Shown: piece after piece, positions 33,850 to 43,803 of the stretch | Numbering within the stretch: position 1 is the first letter of the stretch | Layout: each line of letters starts with the position of its first letter | Source: Rutpela maculata | Taxonomy: Eukaryota > Arthropoda > Insecta > Coleoptera > Cerambycidae | Length of the DNA: 64,000 nucleotides | Direction of reading: 5' to 3' | NCBI GenBank assembly: GCA_936432065.2 | Contig: OW386286.2 | Coordinates: forward strand, 80,070,452-80,134,451 | Notes under the pieces: model-generated | The model's input: the letters and a program-made list of their open reading frames with translations, nothing else | Told to the model about the DNA's origin: nothing | Database searches by the model: none | Program-made: the position numbers and the translations under genes

Positions 33850-35250
33850 ATGCCAGATAGAGCTCAACTAGAGCCAGTTCAACCAGTGCCACCGGCACCA
33901 ACCGAACAACAATTACAACAGCAACAACTACAACAACAACAACCTCAACCAGAGCAAATTGAGCCTTACAAGCTCTCTGAGATATTTTCTCTAATACCTG
34001 AATTCGATGGCAATGCCATTAATTTACAAACATTCCTCAACTCCTGTCATTGCGCCCAAAGCATGGCAATTGGAGATCAAAAAATTCTTTTGACCGTCCA
34101 CATTAAAAATAAATTGAAAGGCAAAGCTGCCGAATTAATAAATTCACGCAACCCTGGCACCTGGCCAGAAATCAAAGCACTATTGGAAACCCACTATGGG
34201 GATTCCAGAGATTTAACGGCCCTGATTCAGGACCTGCAGCGCATTCACCAATTGCCAGGTGAATCCGCTCTAACATTTATTTCGCGTTTACCAACGCACA
34301 ATGCTAAAATGCACGCCGCAGTGCAAAAGCAAAATTTAACCACAACGCAAAGAGCTGCACAATCAGATCTCATCGAAACGATGACCTTAAACAATTTATT
34401 AACAGGCTTAGAACCGAATTTAGGCCGCATCATACGTGCTAGCAATCCTCCTAGCATACTGAAAGCCGTAAGCAGAATTCGTAGAGAGCTACAACTCTCC
34501 TATTTCGAACAACAGAAATTTCCGAAAAATAGTCCGGTCAAAAATCCCACTTTACAACAAAAACGACCCATTTCAAATTTCCAACAAAAATTCTGTTCAT
34601 TTTGCAAACGCAATGGACATGTCATAAGCGAATGCCGCACAAGGCAACAATCGCAAACAATGCCGTCAACTTCGCAAAATTTTCAACGAGCAAATTACCC
34701 AGGAAATTCAAGTTTCCAAAACTTTTCACAAAACAATCAATTTATCCAGAGGACATTCCCTCAAAACGGCCAACCAAATCAACCACAGCAAAACAGGCCC
34801 TCAGCCATAAGACCGAACCCTAACTTCACACAACAACGACCATCCGCTATTCAGCCTAACCCGAATTTCAACCGTTTCAATCAACAAAAGGCTCATCATC
34901 TAAATTATGAACCTTACGAAAACCAATGTGATTATAACCAATACGACGTCTACTCTTTCGACAATTATCAAAATTGCCAAAGTCAAAATGAATCGTATGA
35001 AAATTATAATTTTGAAACCAATCAAAATATTCAGGAGAATTATACCGCTAATTCTCAGAACGAGCAATACGAGGATTATACTGCTAATCCTCAGGATTTT
35101 CGCTTAGATCCGGAGTACCCCACGGATACTCCAACGCAACAAACAGACCAATTCGAACCGATTACGGAACTAGAAACCCAAATACAAACTATGAACCTAA
35201 ACGACAGTTTCGACCCAATGCTGAATTTCCCAGAGCAGACGTTCATGTAA
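33850..35250 (+). CDS. gag: Gag structural polyprotein
   Basis: 466 codons; the ATG at 33850 follows a purine-rich context (AAAAGCAAAATG). The first ~35 residues are Q/P-rich. A capsid-like region follows (about residues 40-225, including EIFSLIPEFDGNAINLQTF, ETHYGDSRDLTAL and LTFISRLPTHNAK). A CCHC zinc knuckle lies at residues 249-262 (C249, C252, H257, C262), and an N/Q/Y-rich tail of ~200 residues ends at 35250. The knuckle should bind genomic RNA. The tail includes a duplicated E-N/D-Y-T-A-N-S/P-Q segment whose RNA forms two of the six stem-loops. Pol follows in the -1 frame. Confidence 0.9.
   Translation: MPDRAQLEPVQPVPPAPTEQQLQQQQLQQQQPQPEQIEPYKLSEIFSLIPEFDGNAINLQTFLNSCHCAQSMAIGDQKILLTVHIKNKLKGKAAELINSRNPGTWPEIKALLETHYGDSRDLTALIQDLQRIHQLPGESALTFISRLPTHNAKMHAAVQKQNLTTTQRAAQSDLIETMTLNNLLTGLEPNLGRIIRASNPPSILKAVSRIRRELQLSYFEQQKFPKNSPVKNPTLQQKRPISNFQQKFCSFCKRNGHVISECRTRQQSQTMPSTSQNFQRANYPGNSSFQNFSQNNQFIQRTFPQNGQPNQPQQNRPSAIRPNPNFTQQRPSAIQPNPNFNRFNQQKAHHLNYEPYENQCDYNQYDVYSFDNYQNCQSQNESYENYNFETNQNIQENYTANSQNEQYEDYTANPQDFRLDPEYPTDTPTQQTDQFEPITELETQIQTMNLNDSFDPMLNFPEQTFM
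35035..35092 (+). ncRNA. Two UACNGC stem-loops within gag
   Basis: 35035-35056 (8-bp stem, loop UACCGC) and 35071-35092 (8-bp stem, loop UACUGC) have the same loop and closing pairs as the four leader hairpins, but different outer stem sequence, each fully paired. The two stems differ from each other by compensatory G-C/A-U changes while both encode a Y-T-A-N core. Confidence 0.75.
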
Positions 35251-35300
35251 ATACACTTTCTCATACCCTATTAACCGTAAACTCAAAAAATCTCTATTAT

Positions 35301-36287
35301 ATGAAAGACGCAACTGGTAAATTTAAAATCTTAATTGACACAGGTGCAGGCATATCAATTTTTAAACCTAAAACAGCTGAAAATTACAGACGTAGATCTC
35401 CTGAAAATGTAATCATACAGGGTATCACTGATCAAAAAATTTATATCAACGAATCTGTTCTCATCCCCTTTTCAAATGAGTCACACAAAGTTTATATCTA
35501 TAATCTAGATATAGATTTCGATGGATTATTAGGCGCAGACTTTTTAGAACATTACGAATGCCAAGTAGACTTTAAAAATAAACAACTAGTCACAAATTTT
35601 AAAACCGTACCATTATTTAAAGTCACTGAAGAAACTACAGTAAATTTACCTGTACAACCAACTAGTAACTCTAACATCAAAAACCAAAATCCAAATTTAG
35701 GCAATATCAAAAATTTAATTTCTATCGAACCTCGCATGGAAAAAATTTGTAAACTAAAATGTAACCTGCGAAATACCGAGGCTATACTGTTAGCCCAGGA
35801 AAACGAGAAAGTACGCTTACCAAATGCTATTGTCAAAATCGATAACAATGGAGAATTTTTAACCTCAATTATAAACGCGAATGCAATACTAAAAACGGTA
35901 AATTTTTCTAACATAAAACTAGAGCTAGTACAAAAATTCAAATCAATTTTCAATTTAAACACTCAAAATTCTGACTCGCACCTACAGACGGACAGATCCT
36001 TCGAAATTAGGAACGAATTGCGCTTGGATCATCTAAACGAAGAAGAGGCCGAAATAGTAACGCAGCTTTGTTTAGACTTTCAAGATATATTCTATTTGGA
36101 AGGAGACAATTTAACTTTTACTAACGAAATTAAGCATTCCATTGACACGAACGATTCAAAACCGGTTTTCACAAAGTCATATCGCTACCCTCATATCCAT
36201 AAAGAGGAAGTCAAAGCACAAGTCTCTAATATGCTTGATCAAGGCATCATTAGACCTTCGATTTCTCCCTGGTCCTCTCCGGTTTAG
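35301..36287 (+). CDS. pol: Pol, first part: protease and start of reverse transcriptase
   Basis: The first ATG in this frame is at 35301, but the frame is open well upstream, at least to 35181, past the gag stop. Expression by -1 frameshifting from gag is therefore likely. The retroviral-type aspartic protease is shown by LIDTGAGISIF (active-site D at residue 13) and the later LLGADFLEH block. The frame reaches the N-terminal part of the RT (RYPHIHKEEVKAQV, then GIIRPSISPWSSPV) and stops at an amber codon, 36285-36287. The downstream pol continues in the same frame, so this is a single nonsense change, not a frameshift. It would leave the provirus without RT and integrase unless read through. 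Confidence 0.85.
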   Translation: MKDATGKFKILIDTGAGISIFKPKTAENYRRRSPENVIIQGITDQKIYINESVLIPFSNESHKVYIYNLDIDFDGLLGADFLEHYECQVDFKNKQLVTNFKTVPLFKVTEETTVNLPVQPTSNSNIKNQNPNLGNIKNLISIEPRMEKICKLKCNLRNTEAILLAQENEKVRLPNAIVKIDNNGEFLTSIINANAILKTVNFSNIKLELVQKFKSIFNLNTQNSDSHLQTDRSFEIRNELRLDHLNEEEAEIVTQLCLDFQDIFYLEGDNLTFTNEIKHSIDTNDSKPVFTKSYRYPHIHKEEVKAQVSNMLDQGIIRPSISPWSSPV

Positions 36288-39029
36288 GTTGTACCAAAAA
36301 AACTCGACGCCTCCGGTAAACAAAAATGGCGAGTTGTAGTGGACTACAGAAAACTCAACGAACTGACTATTGACGATAAATACCCGCTACCCAATATTTC
36401 CGACCTCCTCGATCAATTAGGCAAATGTCAATATTTTACAACTTTGGACTTAGCCTCCGGATTTCACCAAATCGAGATTGATGCGAAAGATATTCAAAAA
36501 ACTGCTTTCACAGTTGAAAATGGTCATTTTGAATTCGTAAGAATGCCTTTTGGACTTAAGAATGCTCCATCAACATTTCAAAGAGTGATGGATAACATTT
36601 TATTAGGTATCCAAAATGAACGATGTCTCGTCTATATGGACGATATTATTGTTTACTCCCCTACTATTCACGAGCATATTTCTCGATTAACGGAAGTTTT
36701 CAAACGATTACAGAAAGCCAATCTAAAAATTCAACCCGACAAATGCGAGTTTCTCCGCAAGGAAGTCGCTTATTTAGGACATCTCATTACAAAAGATGGC
36801 GTAAAACCGAATCCTTCGAAAGTTGACGCTATTCTAAATTTCCCTCAACCAAAAAATCAAAAAGAAATTAAATCATTTCTAGGCTTAGCCGGATATTATA
36901 GGCGCTTTATCCCCAATTTCTCCAAGATTACCAAGCCCTTAACAAAACTACTACAAAAAGACATACCATTTCTCTTCGACAATGATTGTATAAATTCTTT
37001 TCAAAATTTAAAACAAACATTAACGACCACTCCGATATTAATCTACCCCAACTTTGATGAACCTTTCGTTCTAACCACTGATGCGAGCGCATTTGCCGTC
37101 GGCTCGGTGCTGAGCCAGGGGCTTATTGGCAAAGATTTACCCATTGCCTATGCTTCTAGAACCTTGTGCAGTGCAGAAACTAAATATTCAACGATTGAAC
37201 GCGAGCTTTTATCGATAGTATGGAGTGTAAAGCACTTTAGACCATATCTGTATGGTAGAAAGTTCAAGCTTGTCACCGACCATAGACCACTCACCTGGCT
37301 ATTCTCTATAAAAGATCCAGGAAGTAGACTTGCCCGTTGGCGACTCAAATTAGAAGAGTACGACTATGAAATAATTTATAAACCCGGTAAAATCAATAAG
37401 AACGCGGACGCACTTTCCAGAATCAAAATTAATCATTTTTCCGAATGTTCCAAATTCTATTCAAAAGTTCTAGCCGCGAATGACGAAGAGTCAGACGACG
37501 ACGAAAACCCAGACGATAACAACGAAATCACTAACGAACAAATTTCCCGAGAATTCGAAACTTTCACCAACCTATATAAAACAACATCTTTAATTGACTA
37601 TTCGAAAATCAAAGCCTCGAACAAACAACTTTTGTATCGAGAACATAAAGATATTATAACCTTCTTCCAACAAAATAACTTACAAGACCTACATCACAAA
37701 ATTATTGAGGACATATTCGAAGAAAACCCCGAATTTCATAACGATAAAATCAATATTGTATCGAGCAAAACAGTCAGACATAGGAGATATTTTATCATTC
37801 CCCTACCGTTTGATATCGAATCCGTAATTGAACATTTATTTTTGGTATTATTTAAAAACCAAGATGTTCTAGATCTCTCTAAGACATACTTTGTCGAAAA
37901 TAACTTAGACCTCCCCATTCTTGAAATCCTATCATTCATTTTTGCGGAAAAAGACTTAAAAGTAGTAATTTGTCAAGATATCGTCAGAACTGCCGACGAA
38001 GATGAAATTCCAATTATATTGGAGCAAAATCATTTTGGTAAAAATAATCTACACCGTGGAATAAATGAAACGATTCGAAGAATTAGAGAAAAATACACTT
38101 GGCAAGGTCTAACTAAAGACGTTGAAAATTTTATAAAAAATTGCGAAACTTGCCAAAAGACTAAAGTATGCCGGAAAAACCTTAACAACCCTCTAGTAGT
38201 CACAGAAACCCCAAGAACACCATTCGAAAGAATTAATATTGATTTATTTGAATTCCCAACTCGAAATTACGCTTTAACTATTCGCGACGAGTTAACTAAA
38301 TTTACACAAGCCTATGCAGTCCCGGACAAATCCGCAAAATCCGTCGTAAATACCTTGTTGTTATACTTTCAACATTACGGCACCCCGCTAAGAATCCATT
38401 GCGATTACGGTGGCGAATTTGACAACCGTTTGCTCAAAGATCTCTGCACCCTCTACGACATAAAACTGACGTATTCAAGCGTAGGACATCCCCAATCGAA
38501 CGGATCCATAGAAAGATTTCATGCTACTCTAGCTGAAATGATAAGAATTCATAAAACTGAAAATCCGAACGAACATCCTTTCACAATTTTACCATATGCA
38601 GTAATATGCTATAACAATTCAGTAAATAAAACACACGGTTTCACCCCATACGAACTTGTATTTGGACATACGTCCAACAGACCACCTGAAACTTTGTATA
38701 ACCAAAAAGAGTTAATAACCAAATACGTTAGGGATTTAAACAACAGAATATCTCACTACTATAAAATAGCCCGTAGTCGAACGCAAGCTCAAAAGGAGAA
38801 AGCGAAAGTTCGCTTTGATAGAAATGTTCCCCAAAAACGACCCGAATACAAAATAGGTGACTTAGTTTACGTAAAAGAATCACAAATCAAAAACAAATTG
38901 CAAAACAAATTTAACGGTCCTTTTAAAATAAAAGAAATTTTTCAAAATTCTGCTACCTTATTAAACCTCGAAACGAAACAAGAAACCAAAGTAAATTTTG
39001 ATAGAATGAAACCATATACTGAAAATTAA
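36288..39029 (+). CDS. pol: Pol, second part: reverse transcriptase, RNase H, integrase
   Basis: Same frame as the preceding part. From the first ATG (36339) it is 896 codons. RT: LDLASGFHQI (36-45), MPFGLKNAPSTF (69-80), catalytic YMDD (99-102). RNase H: FVLTTDAS (243-250) and TDHRPL (313-318). Integrase: zinc site H565, H572, C602, C605; catalytic D635, D689 and E725, with exactly 35 residues between the last two (DD35E). A basic C-terminal region follows (GDLVYVKES, FNGPFKIKEIF). All key residues are present. The only break is the amber codon just upstream. Confidence 0.9.
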   Translation, partial: VVPKKLDASGKQKWRVVVDYRKLNELTIDDKYPLPNISDLLDQLGKCQYFTTLDLASGFHQIEIDAKDIQKTAFTVENGHFEFVRMPFGLKNAPSTFQRVMDNILLGIQNERCLVYMDDIIVYSPTIHEHISRLTEVFKRLQKANLKIQPDKCEFLRKEVAYLGHLITKDGVKPNPSKVDAILNFPQPKNQKEIKSFLGLAGYYRRFIPNFSKITKPLTKLLQKDIPFLFDNDCINSFQNLKQTLTTTPILIYPNFDEPFVLTTDASAFAVGSVLSQGLIGKDLPIAYASRTLCSAETKYSTIERELLSIVWSVKHFRPYLYGRKFKLVTDHRPLTWLFSIKDPGSRLARWRLKLEEYDYEIIYKPGKINKNADALSRIKINHFSECSKFYSKVLAANDEESDDDENPDDNNEITNEQISREFETFTNLYKTTSLIDYSKIKASNKQLLYREHKDIITFFQQNNLQDLHHKIIEDIFEENPEFHNDKINIVSSKTVRHRRYFIIPLPFDIESVIEHLFLVLFKNQDVLDLSKTYFVENNLDLPILEILSFIFAEKDLKVVICQDIVRTADEDEIPIILEQNHFGKNNLHRGINETIRRIREKYTWQGLTKDVENFIKNCETCQKTKVCRKNLNNPLVVTETPRTPFERINIDLFEFPTRNYALTIRDELTKFTQAYAVPDKSAKSVVNTLLLYFQHYGTPLRIHCDYGGEFDNRLLKDLCTLYDIKLTYSSVGHPQSNGSIERFHATLAEMIRIHKTENPNEHPFTILPYAVICYNNSVNKTHGFTPYELVFGHTSNRPPETLYNQKELITKYVRDLNNRISHYYKIARSRTQAQKEKAKVRFDRNVPQKRPEYKIGDLVYVKESQIKNKLQNKFNGPFKIKEIFQNSATLLNLETKQETKVNFDRMKPYTEN

Positions 39030-39041
39030 ATTTATTTTCAG
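39030..39041 (+). promoter_or_regulatory. Splice acceptor for the env mRNA
   Basis: A pyrimidine tract, TTTATTTTCAG, ends with AG at 39040-39041, right after the pol stop codon. The exon would start at 39042, in phase with the leader ATG at 33483, and immediately encode a hydrophobic, signal-like segment. Confidence 0.65.
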
Positions 39042-40881
39042 GTTTCTCCTGCTGTTCGGATCAGCACTCTGTCAATACAAAATTTTCCCAATCAATAACA
39101 CCGTTGGTGTATACTACCACCAAGACACGGACATCGTGGTGACAAATGACAAATGGACTCTACTAGTGCATAAAAACATTTCATCCCTCAAACTAGCTTT
39201 TGACAAAAATCAAAATATCTTAGACAGAATCCTGTACACTCTCCATAATGGTGATCATAAGTCAATTATTTTTACGAGTGAAATTAAAACAGACTTTAAC
39301 CTTTTAACACAAATATCCAACTCTATAAAAATGAAATTTGACGAAATCTTTTCAGATACAAAAAGATATAAACGAGGAATACTTAACGGTATCGGTACAA
39401 TATTCAAATCCATAACTGGTAACCTAGATGCTGAAGATGGCCAGTACTATACTAATTGCATAAATAAACTAAATAATGACGAACATCAATTGGAAAACTT
39501 AATCAAAAATCAAATTTCAGTTACAACTTCTGTTATTAAAAACTTCAACTCGACTATACAAAAATTACAAATTGACGAGGAAACCTTTAACAAAGATCTC
39601 GAAGAAATAGAACACACAATTCAAACAATGACTCAAGCTATCGAGGCTGCTCACATAAAACTAAAATTTTTATACATTTCCGAACAATTAATGGCAAGCT
39701 ATTTGTATATCGAAGATAATTTAAACGACATTCTAAATTCAATAACATTTGCCAGACTAGGAATTATTCACACGTCAATCATAACCCCTAATCATTTGGT
39801 ACCAGCATTACAAGAAATTTCACAGAGCTTACGAAGGAACAATTTGCCTCTCCCCATTAAATTATCGGCAGTTGCTAAGTATTTGGATATTATTGAATTA
39901 CAAGCGTTTCAAATGGATTCTAACTTAGTATTTGTTTTAACAATACCACTTGTTGAACCCCAAAATTATAACACCTATCGCCTATATCCTATCCCGATAC
40001 TTGATAACAGAACTGGTCTACATCACATTTTATCTATTTCACAAAAATATATCGCGAGAGATGATGATTCTTTGATGTACATACCTATACAAAATTTGAA
40101 AGAATGCAAACCACTTTATTTTGGAACCAAACTATGTTCGAACCTGTTTGCCTATCCTATCGACCAAAATGCCATATGTGAAGCCAGAATACTAAAACCA
40201 TTGCCAAAACTTCCAGAGAACTGTCAAACTTCCTTCATTATTAGTCAGGGATACAACGTCCAAGAACTTGAAGACAACACATGGCTAGTAATTAATTCCG
40301 AACCACTTCACATTACCATCAACTGTCCAAAGAGAGAATCCACAACAGAGTTAATCAACAAAAATTCCATCATCAAACTACAACCAGGATGTTACGCCTA
40401 TGCAGGCATTACTAGAATACAAGCCAGTGCCAAAGACTTTTCCGAAATTAAGGACAATTCACATCCTATCCAAATTCCTTTTGAATGCTGTAATCACATG
40501 CCCGACAAAATCGAAATTCCAAAATTAAAACCTCTCAAATTAAACAATCTCGACGTAGAAGACCTAGATATTGCTAAAAACAAATTGGACCAATATTCCA
40601 AAGACTTGGATGACCTCATAAATGAACCTTTTGTGACCAAACACATATTTTGGTTCACATATTTCATAATCACTCTCATCATCCTATTAGTTCTACTTTA
40701 CATAACTTGTAAATGCAGAAGAAGAAGATGTGGAGCATTGCGAATCCAACCCTCAACGGATAACCCTCCTTCACCTCCTTCAGAGCGAAGCAGAGTATTT
40801 ACCAAATTTCCTAGACTGATCCCTCCAAGAAAGCGACCCGGTATTAGACCTCAAGAAGAAGAGGACATCGAGTTAACATAG
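39042..40881 (+). CDS. env: Env fusion glycoprotein (errantivirus, F-like)
   Basis: The frame is open from the acceptor at 39042; counted from an internal GTG at 39136 it is 581 codons with no ATG near its start, as expected if the start codon comes from a spliced leader. Residues encoded at about 39043-39075 form a signal-like hydrophobic stretch. In GTG numbering, a furin-type site R-x-K-R lies at 77-80, followed by a glycine-rich fusion-peptide-like segment (GILNGIGTIFK), coiled-coil-like heptads (about 110-190), paired cysteines, a transmembrane helix near 504-524 and a ~57-residue basic/acidic tail. This is the layout of errantivirus Env, which shares ancestry with baculovirus F proteins. 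No stop or frameshift was seen. Confidence 0.85.
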
Positions 40882-41104
40882 ACTTTCATGTGGAGTTTTA
40901 CCCTTGTCTATTGATTTAGACTATTGTATTTTATCCTTATTACGTTATGTAATGTTTTATTATCGCTTACCAATTTTAACTTTTACATTATTTTATTATT
41001 TTGCTTTGTATTCATTCAACATTGTTTCAATTTATTTTTGCATTATATTCATTTAACGTTTTAACAATTTTCAAAAGTTGCTGCATAACATCAACTTTTT
41101 TATT

Positions 41105-41114
41105 AAGGGGGAAG
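41105..41114 (+). promoter_or_regulatory. Polypurine tract of the errantivirus
   Basis: AAGGGGGAAG stands one base before the 3' LTR, the expected plus-strand primer site. A short hairpin (AAAAGTTG with CAACTTTT) lies just upstream, near 41073-41100. Confidence 0.8.
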
Positions 41115-41115
41115 T

Positions 41116-41478
41116 TGTTATATAATATTACACGCTATCTTATTGCGACTTAGCCATAATAAACCTTCACAGGTATATCGTATTTCACGATAACAGCTTC
41201 TCTTATTAATTGCTTATCTTCAAGATATCATATTACACCTTTGTTTCTCATAACTTGTGCAGACTGCAGAACTGCAATTCCTTTGTTATATATTTTGCTT
41301 ACTCAGGTTCTGTATGTTATAAATATGACTAAACACGCTTTGTTGAATCAGTTATTAAACTCACTTAGAATGAAACACTTCTAATTATTGTATTATTCCT
41401 TCTCCAAGAGCCAACGTTGGCTCCATGTAACTAAATAAAAGTTTTTAAAAAGTCGTTCATGTGAACCGTGATCTAACA
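41116..41478 (+). repeat. 3' LTR of the errantivirus
   Basis: 363 bp, apparently the same as the 5' LTR at every base read. The downstream flank TACA repeats the upstream flank. Confidence 0.9.
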
Positions 41479-41975
41479 TACATACAACGTTTCGTATTTT
41501 TTTGTATTTTTTAAGTGAGAAATACATCAACAAAATTAGGTAAATTCATTTAGACCCTTTACATGTGTGTCGAATTTCAACTTGATATCTTTAACCGTTC
41601 CGGAGATAATTGCAGTTCCATTTTTAATATTTTGATGTAGAAAACACAAAAATGGTTTCCCAATCCGTGAACGTCTACCGATTTTGGTCTACCTTGCAAA
41701 AAATATAGCTATTATTATTATTTTAAGGGAGTACTATTATAATAACTTAAACCAATAGGCTCGTACAAAACCCAATAAGATCTAACAACAAAAAATTGGA
41801 AAAATCTGTATCTTACAAAATAAAAGAGATGTCAAAAAATTTGAGAAATTGCTTTTTCCTCATAAACCAGTGAAAAATACGCATCAAAAACATATCAAAA
41901 CATTTTTGTGTAATATCAGTACGTAGTTTTAAAGATTGGTAAAGAAAACACACTTTTCTATTACACCCTGTAGAC
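41479..41975 (-). repeat. Right arm of the inverted repeat flanking the errantivirus
   Basis: 41700-41975 is a diverged reverse complement of 32496-32760 (e.g. AAACACACTTTTCTATTACA, CTTTTTCCTCATAAACCAGTG). 41480-41700 has no partner on the left and contains the family idiom CAACTTGATATCTTTAACCG. Confidence 0.6.
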
Positions 41976-42099
41976 AGTAATGTGCTTCAAAATAAAAGAA
42001 TCGAGCAAAACTCGCTGTTTCACAAATAAATTATTTTTTAAATCCTGAGAACCGCATATTGATATCTATTCTCTTTCTCAAAAACTGTGGATTTAAACT

Positions 42100-42360
42100 C
42101 AACCTAAAAATTCGCTTGGTACGTTCAATTGTCCAGCAGTTCAGTTCCAAATCTCGCTACAATACGTCTCTGTATCAAATTTCAAGTCAATATCATAAAC
42201 AGTTCCAGAGTAATCGTGCACACAAAAAAGTTGACCGACCAAGCAGCAGACCGACAGACAGACAGAATTTTTTTCTCAAACTTAAAATCTCGCCTGTTTG
42301 AACAAAAAAAAATTAAAATATTTTTTAGGATTACTATACTTCAACTCCACTAAGGGGATG
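42100..42360 (-). repeat. Dispersed repeat family, copy C (diverged, inverted)
   Basis: In reverse complement it follows copies A and B: GAAGTATAGTAATCC, CTGTCTGTCTGTCGGTC, ACTCTGGAACTGTTTATG and ATTGACTTGAAATTTG-like segments in the same order. It is more diverged and lacks the C-rich monomers. Confidence 0.6.
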
Positions 42361-43089
42361 TGGAAATAAAATTTTTGGAAAGAAACACCTTTTTGGCGGT
42401 TCAACAACCCGGAATTGTCTCTGTTGAGAGCCTACTGACTATTAGATGAGATCCTGTCAACTTAGGATGAGTAAAAATAGTTTTAAAAATTTAGCAAATA
42501 AATCCTTCTGTCGCTCCGTGCAGAAGTAATCTTGAAAAAAAAAAATTTCACATGCAAAATTTAATTAATTTCAGCATTTCTAATATTAACCGTTTAGTCT
42601 TCCATCCGATCTAATTTCTTGACTACCCGGCTTTTATAATAGATATTACTAGAAGTAAATTTTTGATTTTCTAACGTTAGTTTAGAAGCCGGGATTGTTA
42701 TTATGCTTGAACGACTACCGATTGCAAGGACGCAGATTCGAAAAGTCGAGAATCCTAGAACATTCGATATTGGAAAATTTCTAGATCAACTCAAAGTTTA
42801 CTATAAAAAAGAAGGCATTTTGCGGCCACAAGCAGTTCATCTTAAGTTCAGAAACTCATCTCATGTTGTGACAATGTCTCTACGCGAATATGGTAACTCG
42901 AAACATCCTAAATAAGCAATAAGGCAAAATACTTACAAACGTTATCTAATAATTAGGGCCAGTAATGAACAAATATTTAATTCTAACAGTATTGTGAGAA
43001 CGAAAAATAGACAATATACGTTTTAAAATAAAATTCATCGTGTTTAAAATTGACAGACTTTTTCTTGTTCCATTCCCAAACTATCATAT
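42361..43089. other. Mostly unassigned; one 70-codon frame
   Basis: A plus-strand frame at 42703-42915 (MLERLPIARTQIRKVENPRT...) has balanced, protein-like composition, but I recognise no family. It could be a remnant of a transposon protein or a host exon. The remainder shows nothing. Confidence 0.2.
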
Positions 43090-43320
43090 AAAGGCCAGTC
43101 TTCAGGTAGATTAACATCGTTTAAAATTTTCATTTCATTTCCTGAATTTCATTATAGGCCTCTTTTAGAACACCCCAATTTTGGGGCAATATCGCTTAAA
43201 AATCATTTTTTGCCGATGTCTCGGTTCTGAATGGTCCTACAAAAAAAAAAGATGGTTATCAAATTTAACGATAAGTAAATGGTTCAGACACATTTTTACG
43301 TAGTATTAATATTCTTGGAG

Positions 43321-43803
43321 TTATAGGTGGGGGGAAATCAAGTATCGTATCGCATCCGCGCTATCTACTGAAGCTATTATTGCATGTAAAATAGCAGTGC
43401 ACTTCGTAGTCCATTTATTTTTGTTCCCGTGCTCGTTTTTACACATAATTGTTTGCATAAGAATATTAAGAATGTCCAGTATGTAATTCTCAACGTTTAC
43501 AAAGAAATCATCTGATGCGTGGGGGTAACTTTTTATTTCATATACATCAGATCTAATATATTCTAATATTATTGCTCCAGCCGCTTTTACAATTAGCAAT
43601 CGTTCTTCTTCCATGTTTTTTTCGCGATTCTTGTACCAATTCGCTGTAAAAATCTTAAAACTGGTATCCCGAATATTAATAATAGGATTGTTATTATGCT
43701 TGTTAGAGATTATAATATCAGCGTCATATTTGCTTTCTAGTTTATTGCTGACAGATCTGTACGAAGGAATGTAACCATTATACTCGCGAAATATGTCTTT
43801 CAA
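43321..43803 (-). CDS. Hypothetical 160-residue protein in an inverted-repeat element
   Basis: A complete frame (MKDIFREYNGYIPSYRSVSN... to ...DAIRYLISPHL), mainly alpha-helical in appearance, with no signal or membrane segment. The pattern W-Y-K-N-R-E...E-E-R-L-x-I-V-K-A-A-x-x-I-I-x-E-x-I-R-S recalls, from memory, an unnamed protein type found next to repetitive DNA in many insects and cnidarians. I cannot assign a function. It fills the centre between the arms, which suggests it is, or derives from, an element-encoded protein. An intact frame in such degenerate surroundings is notable. Confidence 0.4.
   Translation of the reverse strand: MKDIFREYNGYIPSYRSVSNKLESKYDADIIISNKHNNNPIINIRDTSFKIFTANWYKNREKNMEEERLLIVKAAGAIILEYIRSDVYEIKSYPHASDDFFVNVENYILDILNILMQTIMCKNEHGNKNKWTTKCTAILHAIIASVDSADAIRYLISPHL

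Larger units (their letters stand above)
32933..41478 (+). mobile_element. Errantivirus (insect Ty3/Gypsy-type endogenous retrovirus), complete provirus
   Basis: An 8546-bp provirus with identical-looking LTRs, a PBS, a gag, a pol in the -1 frame, an env, and a PPT. The target duplication is TACA (32929-32932 and 41479-41482) in a pyrimidine-purine alternating site, the target type known for gypsy-group errantiviruses. The open frames and LTR identity indicate a recent insertion. One amber codon in pol is the only coding lesion I found. Such elements are vertically inherited, and those with an intact env can in principle form particles in the ovary's somatic cells; that is family knowledge, not shown here. 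Confidence 0.9.

Noticed and set aside
34245..34823. Extra genes overlapping gag and pol in other frames (e.g. 34245-34457, 34602-34823, 35552-35962)
   Set aside because: Shadows of the gag and pol coding frames with no independent support.
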